NCBI GenBank assembly: GCA_002429965.1
Contig: DJBG01000164.1
Coordinates: forward strand, 31,287 to 37,375
DNA length: 6,089 bases
Reading direction: 5' to 3'
Source: Hungatella sp. UBA5982
Lineage (GTDB): Bacteria; Bacillota; Clostridia; Lachnospirales; Lachnospiraceae
Position numbers and translations under genes: made by a program. Under the pieces are notes generated by a model. The model saw only the letters and a program-made list of their open reading frames with translations. It was not told the DNA's origin and searched no databases. Numbering within the stretch: the first letter of the stretch is position 1; the number at the start of each line of letters is the position of its first letter. Positions 1-5,129 of the stretch are shown piece after piece.

Positions 1-2
1 AT

Positions 3-118
3 CGGATATTCGCAATCCGCTTTGCTACTTGCTCACAGCGTGCCCCGCATTATCGGGCACAAGTAAGTCCCCACCCACCACTTATGCATTTCCGGCCTTG
101 AAGTGGGGGACTTACTTG
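3..118. repeat. Cluster of three hairpin palindromes past the end of the operon
   Basis: Three inverted repeats follow one another. The first has arms CGGAT (3-7) and ATCCG (15-19) with a 7-nt loop. The second has arms GTGCCC (40-45) and GGGCAC (55-60) with a 9-nt loop. The third is the largest: a perfect 13-bp stem between 60-72 and 106-118, continued after a 6-nt bulge (73-78) by a second stem of CACTT (79-83) with AAGTG (101-105). The third starts only six bases after the stop codon of the dehydrogenase gene, so it could end or protect the operon transcript. There is no T-run after the stem on either strand, so it is not a classical intrinsic terminator. The arrangement also resembles a mobile-element end or a dispersed intergenic repeat. 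The stretch is open in one plus-strand frame, but nothing in that translation looks like a real protein. The pairing is seen directly; the function is unknown. Confidence 0.6.
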
Positions 119-124
119 ATGAGG

Positions 125-1165
125 TTAAAATCGTATCACATGCTTGAGTCCGATGGATTTTACCGCTTCACTAAAAGCCTTCTGGTAATCGCCTATCTCA
201 TAGACATGGGTAACAAGCTGCTTTAAGTCGATGACACCGTCTGCCGCAAAATCCAGGACTTTGCGGTACTGGCTTAAACTGGCCCTGGTGCTTCCATGGA
301 TACTGATCTGCTTATAGTGGATTAAGTTGGAGTTGATTGAAACCTTCTCCCGGTCCTTTGGCAGGCCTCCAAAGAACAAAACTCTGCCGAACAAGCCTGC
401 CAGCTCGATGGCCATGGACTGCATTTCTCCCGACGGGCAGGCAACAATAATCACTTCCGCACCCCGGTTTTTCGTCAGACGCATCACCGTCTCACGAAGG
501 GAATCTGCCTCTATGGTCTGCATATACGGATATAGAGACTTACAGTAAGCCAGACGTTCTACGGATAAATCATTCATCATGACCAGGCCTGCTCCCTGCA
601 TCTTTGCCAGCATTCCATGCATCAGACCGATCGGCCCTGCTCCGATAACCAGCACTTTATCTCCGGGAGGAATTCCTGCCTGCTCCTGTCCGTTGTACAC
701 ACAGGAAAGCGGTTCTGCCACAGCCGCCTCGTCAAAGCCCATGTGGTCCTCCAGAATTTTTATATTTCCCTGAATAACCGCCGCTTTCGGAATCCTGACA
801 TATTCCGCAAATCCCCCGTCTAAGTTGATTCCAAGCGCCTGATAATCCGCGCACAGATGGGTATTGCCGGACACACAGCGGTCACAGGTTCCACAGCCCA
901 TATTGGGGGCTACGGCAACCCTCATGCCGGGACGATAGCCCCGTACCTGTTTGCCAACCTGTTCAATGATCCCGCTGATCTCATGTCCGATGATCAGCGG
1001 ATGATCCTTATCGATTCCTGACGCACCGTTTTTGTACATACGGATATCAGTTCCGCAAAGCGCCGCACTCTTTGTCTTTATCAGAATTTCATCCTCGGAT
1101 ATTTCAGGCACATTTACGTCCTCCAGACGCAGATCCTCTTTTCCATATAATCTTATCGCTTTCAT
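125..1165 (-). CDS. Zinc-dependent medium-chain alcohol/polyol dehydrogenase (sorbitol dehydrogenase-like)
   Basis: This 346-residue protein has the usual length of the zinc-dependent medium-chain dehydrogenase family (sorbitol, threonine and galactitol-1-phosphate dehydrogenases). The N-terminal GroES-like domain carries the catalytic zinc ligands Cys37 (in LCGTD) and His61-Glu62 (in GHE), with Glu151 in the AEPLSC motif. The four structural-zinc cysteines are all present at 91, 94, 97 and 105. The Rossmann domain has GAGPIG at 175-180, and Asp199 after the second strand suggests NAD rather than NADP. It should be a soluble cytoplasmic enzyme oxidising a secondary alcohol of a sugar or polyol, possibly phosphorylated. 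It starts at ATG with AAGGGAG (1171-1177) five bases upstream. It is the last gene of the PTS operon, 75 bp after the Gfo/Idh gene. The family is certain; the substrate is not, and GatD-like or Sor-like roles are only suggestions. Confidence 0.93.
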   Translation of the reverse strand: MKAIRLYGKEDLRLEDVNVPEISEDEILIKTKSAALCGTDIRMYKNGASGIDKDHPLIIGHEISGIIEQVGKQVRGYRPGMRVAVAPNMGCGTCDRCVSGNTHLCADYQALGINLDGGFAEYVRIPKAAVIQGNIKILEDHMGFDEAAVAEPLSCVYNGQEQAGIPPGDKVLVIGAGPIGLMHGMLAKMQGAGLVMMNDLSVERLAYCKSLYPYMQTIEADSLRETVMRLTKNRGAEVIIVACPSGEMQSMAIELAGLFGRVLFFGGLPKDREKVSINSNLIHYKQISIHGSTRASLSQYRKVLDFAADGVIDLKQLVTHVYEIGDYQKAFSEAVKSIGLKHVIRF

Positions 1166-1196
1166 AAATACTCCCTTATATTTCTACACTCTCTGC

Positions 1197-1232
1197 TTCT
1201 GCAGTACGTTCCCTGGGGTACAATTTCTGCAG
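1197..1232. repeat. Short repeat and inverted repeat between the two dehydrogenase genes
   Basis: TTCTGCAG occurs twice in the 75-bp gap, at 1197-1204 and 1225-1232. Since CTGCAG is its own complement, the copies can also pair as the two arms of a hairpin, with GTAC at 1204-1207 and 1218-1221 as an inner, offset pair. In the operon mRNA this could form a weak stem between the two cistrons, perhaps affecting processing or stability. The gap has no promoter that I can recognise. The repeats are short enough to be chance. Confidence 0.3.
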
Positions 1233-1240
1233 CATGCACC

Positions 1241-2257
1241 TTACAGTTTCACAATCTCTCCGGTGACAATGGATTCATTTCCGGCATTGACCACCTTTAC
1301 AGCCATCAAGCCGTCCTTTCCTGTCACTTCCGGTTCCCTGTCATTTAAAATCGCCTGGATAAAGCTGATGTCTTCATTGATATAAGCCTCCCGGAACAGG
1401 TGGGTCCAGCTGTTCACAACATCCATTTTACCAACCTTATTTTTGGTATATATGACTGTGGACTTATCCTTTAGCTCCCCTAATGTGATCAGTCCTCTGG
1501 TTCCCAATATTTCCACGCGCGCATCGTATCCATAGCCCACTCCCTGGGCACCGTCAATGCTTCCCAGAATGCCATTGTCAAACTTTGCATTCAGTATGAC
1601 GTTATCATAGAAATCAGGGAACTCCTCTTTCGCCTCCATGCACCGGTAATTTCCCGCCACAGCGTATACGGTTTGAAATTCTCCCTTTGTAAACCAGCGG
1701 AGCGTGTCGATGTCATGGCTGTTTACTTCTGCGAGAGGACCGTTGCTCTTTTTAATATCATACATCCATGGCTTGGGTATGCTGGGGCCCCTTGTGAGGG
1801 ATTTAACAAGCACCACATCACCGATCTCCCCTTCCTCCACAAGCTTCTTCCCATAGACGAAGCTGTCATCAAATCTCCGCATGAACCCGATTTGAAGCTT
1901 GACGCCGTTTGCCTTTGCGGCACCAATCATCTCCTCGCACTCTTTCTCATTCATAGCCATGGGCTTTTCGCAGAGAATGTGTTTCTTTGCATTTGCGGCC
2001 GCTATCACAATTTCATGGTGAAACACGGTAGGCGTGACAACGACTACAGCATCGATCTCCTCATTTTTCAGCGCTTCCTTATAATCTGTATAATACAGTG
2101 AAATCTCCAGTTCCTTCACCGCAGCCTGGCATGCAGCTTCCGAAGGATCACAGACTGCCGCCATTTTCGCGTTCGGTATACGAGATACGAAATTTCTGGC
2201 ATGAATCATTCCTGCACGTCCTGCGCCGATCAAACAGATATTTATTATGTCTCTCAT
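1241..2257 (-). CDS. Gfo/Idh/MocA-family sugar or polyol dehydrogenase (inositol 2-dehydrogenase-like)
   Basis: This 338-residue protein has the normal length of the Gfo/Idh/MocA family. The N-terminal Rossmann domain shows GAGRAG at 11-16 and an acidic Asp37 at the end of the second strand, which favours NAD. The family signature EKP is at 97-99 (in CEKPMA). The C-terminal alpha/beta substrate domain carries SHDID at 180-184. His181 matches the catalytic histidine of inositol dehydrogenases, while the conserved Asp four residues before it is Glu177 here. It is expected to be a cytoplasmic oxidoreductase acting on a ring hydroxyl of a cyclic sugar, an inositol or a related (phospho)sugar. The ATG is preceded by GAGGGG with an 8-base spacer. 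The gene begins 26 bp after the EIIBC stop, so it is co-transcribed with the transporter. The exact substrate cannot be told; calling it iolG would overreach because no other inositol genes are present. Confidence 0.92.
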   Translation of the reverse strand: MRDIINICLIGAGRAGMIHARNFVSRIPNAKMAAVCDPSEAACQAAVKELEISLYYTDYKEALKNEEIDAVVVVTPTVFHHEIVIAAANAKKHILCEKPMAMNEKECEEMIGAAKANGVKLQIGFMRRFDDSFVYGKKLVEEGEIGDVVLVKSLTRGPSIPKPWMYDIKKSNGPLAEVNSHDIDTLRWFTKGEFQTVYAVAGNYRCMEAKEEFPDFYDNVILNAKFDNGILGSIDGAQGVGYGYDARVEILGTRGLITLGELKDKSTVIYTKNKVGKMDVVNSWTHLFREAYINEDISFIQAILNDREPEVTGKDGLMAVKVVNAGNESIVTGEIVKL

Positions 2258-2283
2258 CCTTATTTCCCCTCACCGCTGTCAAA

Positions 2284-3654
2284 TCAGCGTTTCTTTAAAA
2301 AGCTTACCAAAACTCCGGATATGATCGTTCCCACGATAATTGCCACAAGGTAGAGCGGCAGATTGGAAACCGCCCCCGGAATAACAAATACAAAGGCTCC
2401 GCCATGGGGAACCGCAAGCCCGCAGTTAAAGATCATAGAGAGCGCGCCGGTAACCGCAGCTCCTATGGTAACAGAAGGCAGTACACGGACCGGATCGGCT
2501 GCCGCAAAGGGGATTGCCCCCTCACTGATAAAAGAAGCCCCCAAGATCCAAGCCGTCTTTCCCGACTCAATTTGGTCTGTGGTATAACGATCCTTTGCAA
2601 TGATGGTGGAAAGTGCCATTGCTAACGGAGGAACCATACCCGAAGCCATAACTGCCGCCATAACCGGTGCCGTCTCTCCCGGAGACAAGGTCGTCAGGGA
2701 AGCAACCCCAAAGAAATAAGCTGCCTTTCCGATCGGCCCAGCTAAATCGACCGCCATCATTGCCCCAAGAATCAATCCCAAAAGAGCTGAATTCACACCG
2801 GATAAGCTGTTTAGAAACTCTGTGATCCATGTATTCAGCGCCTTAAACGGAGTGCCGATGATAAAAATCATGGTAAGCCCTACAATCACAGACGATAAAA
2901 ACGGTACAATCAAAACAGGCATCAAGCCTTCCAGTCCCTTTGGCATTTTAATCGCTTTTTTCAGGAATAATGCCGCGTATCCGCCTAAGAATCCGCCGAT
3001 CAGCGCTCCTAAAAATCCTGCATTCAGTGTACTTGCAAGCATACCGCCCACCATACCGGGCAGAAGGCCGGGACGGTCGGAGATGGAGTGGCCGATAAAT
3101 CCTCCCAGAATTGGGAACATCAGGGCCATGCAGACTCCGCCGCCAATCATGCTGAAAGCCTGTGCAATCGCCCCCTCCGAATGGATGCCGCCGAATGCAA
3201 AAGAAAGGGCAATACAGATGCCTCCCGCCACGACAAAGGGAATCATATAGGAAACACCGGCCATCAGATGCTTGTATACACTGACCTTTTGTTTTGAATT
3301 TTGCGCTGCATTCGTATCCGTGACTGCCTCAGTGTTCTTGTAAATATATGTACTTGCCAGTGCCTTTTCAATGATCTCACCAGCCTTGTTGATGCCGTCC
3401 TCCACATTGGTCTCATACAGACGTTTTCCATGAAACCGTTCCTTGTTGACACCGGTATTGGATGCGATAAGCACTGCGTCTGCTGTGGCAATGTCTTCCG
3501 CTGCAAGCACATTCTCCGCACTAATGGACCCCTGTGTTTCAACCTTGATCTCGTGTCCCATGGCCTTTGCTTCCATCATAAGTTTCTCTGCCGCCATATA
3601 AGTATGTGCAATCCCCGTCGGACATGCTGTAATTGCTACGATATATTTACCCAC
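2284..3654 (-). CDS. PTS fructose-family transporter subunit EIIBC
   Basis: This 456-residue membrane permease phosphorylates its sugar during import. The EIIB domain (about 1-100) has the phosphorylatable Cys11 in ACPTGIAHTYMAAEKL. A polar linker (about 101-122) leads to the hydrophobic EIIC domain (about 123-456, several membrane segments). EIIC carries the family hallmarks GVSYMIPFVVAGG, SDRPGLLPG, EGAIPFAAADP and VPHGGAF. No EIIA domain is fused; it comes from the preceding gene. I chose GTG at 3654 because GGAGGG lies seven bases upstream and the protein then begins VGKYIVAITACP, like other EIIB domains. The ATG pair six and five codons further up has no ribosome binding site, only an AT-rich stretch, although ATG at 3672 would overlap the EIIA stop as ATGA. 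The fold family is certain. The sugar need not be fructose: no fruK is present, and related permeases carry other sugars. Confidence 0.93.
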   Translation of the reverse strand: MGKYIVAITACPTGIAHTYMAAEKLMMEAKAMGHEIKVETQGSISAENVLAAEDIATADAVLIASNTGVNKERFHGKRLYETNVEDGINKAGEIIEKALASTYIYKNTEAVTDTNAAQNSKQKVSVYKHLMAGVSYMIPFVVAGGICIALSFAFGGIHSEGAIAQAFSMIGGGVCMALMFPILGGFIGHSISDRPGLLPGMVGGMLASTLNAGFLGALIGGFLGGYAALFLKKAIKMPKGLEGLMPVLIVPFLSSVIVGLTMIFIIGTPFKALNTWITEFLNSLSGVNSALLGLILGAMMAVDLAGPIGKAAYFFGVASLTTLSPGETAPVMAAVMASGMVPPLAMALSTIIAKDRYTTDQIESGKTAWILGASFISEGAIPFAAADPVRVLPSVTIGAAVTGALSMIFNCGLAVPHGGAFVFVIPGAVSNLPLYLVAIIVGTIISGVLVSFLKKR

Positions 3655-3660
3655 GATATA

Positions 3661-3667
3661 TCCCTCC
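3661..3667 (-). promoter_or_regulatory. Ribosome binding site deciding the EIIBC start
   Basis: GGAGGGA on the minus strand sits seven bases before GTG at 3654. It would lie inside the coding sequence if translation began at the ATG of 3672 or 3669, so it argues for the internal GTG start. Coupled re-initiation at the ATGA overlap remains possible. Confidence 0.65.
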
Positions 3668-3668
3668 A

Positions 3669-4103
3669 TCATTTTAAAATTTTCAGAAAATCATCTTCAT
3701 TTGCTGCACATTCCAACCTGCTCTTAAATTCCGGCTGCATGATCTTACGGGCAAGGTCACTTAAGAGCTCCAACTGACCGTTTCTATCGTCCGGTATCGC
3801 CAGACAAAAAAAGTATCTGGTTTTCTTATCATCTCCTTCATCATAATAAATCCCCTCTTTATGGCATCCATATACAAATGTGGTGCGCTTTACCGTGTTG
3901 CTTATTCCATGAGGAATTGCAATTCCATCGCCTACGCTTGTAGACCCTTCCATTTCTCTTACATACAGAGCTTCTACAAAAGAAGCCTTATCTTGTATAC
4001 AACCCCCGTCATAGAGAGCCTGGGCCAACTGCCCGAAGATTTCTCCTTTGGTATTGCCTGTCAGGCGGATAAAACCACCCTGTTTTAAAAATACGTCTTC
4101 CAC
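3669..4103 (-). CDS. PTS fructose-family EIIA protein
   Basis: This 144-residue soluble protein is a stand-alone EIIA of the fructose/mannitol (PTS EIIA type 2) family, about the usual domain length. The signature reads RExxxSTSVGDGIAIPHG, with the phosphorylated His65 in IPHG. It accepts phosphate from HPr and passes it to Cys11 of the EIIB domain encoded by the next gene. It starts at GTG with a strong AAAGGAGGAGGA site (4114-4125) about ten bases upstream; no ATG fits better. It is the first gene of the operon, so its 50-base leader holds the likely control sites. The stop codon TGA is 14 bp before the preferred EIIBC start. EIIA-type-2 domains also occur in PTS regulatory proteins such as PtsN, but its place directly ahead of EIIBC points to a transport role. 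Confidence 0.93.
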   Translation of the reverse strand: MEDVFLKQGGFIRLTGNTKGEIFGQLAQALYDGGCIQDKASFVEALYVREMEGSTSVGDGIAIPHGISNTVKRTTFVYGCHKEGIYYDEGDDKKTRYFFCLAIPDDRNGQLELLSDLARKIMQPEFKSRLECAANEDDFLKILK

Positions 4104-4125
4104 CTTAATAGAATCCTCCTCCTTT

Positions 4126-4148
4126 ATGATCGTTTGTTATCATTTGTG
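4126..4148. promoter_or_regulatory. Candidate repressor operator in the operon leader
   Basis: Two tandem near-copies, ATCGTTTGT (4129-4137) and ATCATTTGT (4139-4147), are ten bases apart, one helical turn. The same stretch contains the inverted repeat ATGAT (4126-4130) and ATCAT (4139-4143). It lies just before the EIIA ribosome binding site and downstream of the predicted transcription start, where a bound DeoR-family repressor could block elongation. The repeat is seen; binding is inferred. Confidence 0.45.
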
Positions 4149-4161
4149 CTCACTTTTTATT

Positions 4162-4190
4162 ATCTTAACATTCCATAAATCTGATATCAA
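4162..4190 (-). promoter_or_regulatory. Predicted sigma-70-type promoter of the PTS operon
   Basis: On the minus strand TTGATA (4185-4190) and TAAGAT (4162-4167) are separated by 17 bases. A TG one base ahead of the -10 box makes it an extended -10 promoter. Transcription would start near 4155, giving a leader of about 50 bases before the EIIA GTG. The -35 box overlaps the palindrome TGATATCA (4182-4189). The match is good but not perfect. Confidence 0.5.
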
Positions 4191-4239
4191 CATTTCTTGC
4201 CCTATTTTACGGTGTTTACATTTTTATTCTTCCACATTC

Positions 4240-4268
4240 TTGCCTACTATGCTCATTTGTGATATATT
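4240..4268 (+). promoter_or_regulatory. Predicted promoter of the DeoR-family regulator gene
   Basis: TTGCCT (4240-4245) and TATATT (4263-4268) are 17 bases apart, a fair sigma-70-type match. Transcription would begin near 4275, leaving only a very short leader that starts at the ribosome binding site. An upstream TTTACA at 4215-4220 is a possible -35 box but has no well-spaced -10. Confidence 0.45.
4253..4261. promoter_or_regulatory. Third candidate operator copy within the regulator promoter
   Basis: TCATTTGTG repeats the sequence at 4140-4148 exactly and falls in the spacer between the predicted -35 and -10 boxes of the regulator. A repressor bound here would block its own promoter, as is common for DeoR-family proteins. 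This is an inference from position and repetition. Confidence 0.4.
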
Positions 4269-4274
4269 GACCTT

Positions 4275-4282
4275 GGAAGGAG
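4275..4282 (+). promoter_or_regulatory. Ribosome binding site deciding the regulator start
   Basis: GGAAGGAG lies eight bases before ATG at 4291. In-frame ATG codons further upstream (for example 4249) have no such site, and the extra residues they would add do not belong to the DeoR family N-terminus. Confidence 0.8.
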
Positions 4283-4290
4283 TGGGAAAT

Positions 4291-5046
4291 ATGTTTGAAG
4301 AGGAACGAAGAATTTCAATTTTGAATAAAATTCAGGCCAGCGGAAGTGCAAATGTATCCACATTGGAAAAAAGATATCAAGTTTCAGAGTCGACCATTCG
4401 CCGGGATCTCACTGCACTGGAGAATACCGGCCTGATCAAGCGCACTCATGGCGGTGCAATGATTCTTGATGCCATGAAAATTGATTATAACTACAATGCA
4501 AAACGCGGCATTAATATATCGCAGAAATTAAAGATTGCACAGGCAGCAGCGGCTCTTGTGAAACCAGACTCGACTATTTTTCTCGGCACCAGTACCATCA
4601 CCAGCCTGATGGTACAAAATTTACATGTAAAGAATCTGACCGTTGCAACAAACTCACTGGATGTCATCAATGTCCTTTCTCAGCGTCAGGAATGTAATTT
4701 AATTATATTGGGCGGCAACTACATACACCACGCCCGTACCATTGAGGGAATGAGCGGTCTCCAGCAAATCCAGCAGATTCATTTTCAACAGGCTTTCCTC
4801 GGTGCTAACGGAATCGATATTTCATTTGGTCTTTCTACGGTAAGTGATATTGAAGCCAACAGTAAACGGGCAATTATCAAAAACTGTTCCGAAGTTTACT
4901 TTTTGTGTGAACACAGCAAATTTGATAAGATATCCCAGTATAAGATAGCTGATATGGGGCGTATTACTGCACTCATTACCGATTCTAACATCAGCGAAGA
5001 AATGTATTCAGAATATCAAAAGCACTGCCATATTATTCGGAGCTGA
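4291..5046 (+). CDS. DeoR-family transcriptional regulator
   Basis: This 251-residue protein has the standard length of DeoR-family sugar-operon repressors. The N-terminus begins MFEEERRISILNKI, followed by a helix-turn-helix at about 22-45 with the family motif STIRRDL (34-40) and then RTHGGA at 51-56. The C-terminal DeoRC sensor domain (about 75-235) has the sugar-isomerase-like fold markers FLGTST at 97-102, the FGLST stretch around 179-183, SKRAII at 191-196 and HSKF at 208-211. Members of this family usually bind a phosphorylated sugar produced by the operon they control and then release DNA. It is transcribed divergently from the PTS operon, with repeated candidate operator motifs in the shared 187-bp control region, so it most likely represses both. 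The effector is unknown, and an activator role cannot be excluded. Confidence 0.93.
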   Translation: MFEEERRISILNKIQASGSANVSTLEKRYQVSESTIRRDLTALENTGLIKRTHGGAMILDAMKIDYNYNAKRGINISQKLKIAQAAAALVKPDSTIFLGTSTITSLMVQNLHVKNLTVATNSLDVINVLSQRQECNLIILGGNYIHHARTIEGMSGLQQIQQIHFQQAFLGANGIDISFGLSTVSDIEANSKRAIIKNCSEVYFLCEHSKFDKISQYKIADMGRITALITDSNISEEMYSEYQKHCHIIRS

Positions 5047-5086
5047 ACTTAAAAATAGCCACAACCCGTGAAATGGAATTGCAGTC

Positions 5087-5129
5087 AAAAAAAGAGTCAA
5101 CTAAAACTTTAATTTTAGTTGACTCTTTT
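5087..5129. terminator. Bidirectional intrinsic terminator between regulator and rpoN
   Basis: A perfect 17-bp stem pairs 5090-5106 with 5113-5129 around a six-base loop. On the minus strand it is followed by a run of seven T (5093 to 5087), a strong rho-independent signal for rpoN. On the plus strand the run is shorter (TTTTATT), so it probably also ends the regulator transcript. The arm at 5113-5129 includes the last codons and the TAA stop of rpoN. Confidence 0.88.

Noticed and set aside
116..120. TTGAT next to the large palindrome, read as an IS200/IS605-type insertion target
   Set aside because: In the elements known to use this target it precedes the left end, whereas here the palindrome lies on the other side, and the DNA after it is the intact dehydrogenase gene. 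Too short to count alone.
2..226. Open plus-strand frame through the left-end palindromes into the dehydrogenase gene
   Set aside because: It overlaps the antisense of a secure gene, is made up largely of palindromic DNA, lacks a ribosome binding site and resembles no protein I know.
1673..2101. 142-codon open frame on the plus strand
   Set aside because: It is antisense to the Gfo/Idh gene, whose motifs are intact, and its translation has no domain features.
3301..3777. 158-codon open frame on the plus strand
   Set aside because: It lies opposite the EIIB and EIIA genes and is cysteine-rich in a way typical of a shadow frame.
4185..4205. Possible sigma-54 promoter upstream of the PTS operon
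   Set aside because: On the minus strand a GG is followed ten bases later by TG rather than GC, so the essential -12 element is missing.
4206..4220. Possible catabolite-repression (cre) site around TTTTACGGTGTTTACA
   Set aside because: The central CG and symmetric arms of the cre consensus do not line up; only a short direct repeat of TTTAC is present.
4048..4290. N-terminal extension of the regulator frame upstream of ATG 4291
   Set aside because: It crosses the divergent promoter region and the EIIA start; the good ribosome binding site and family N-terminus both point to 4291.
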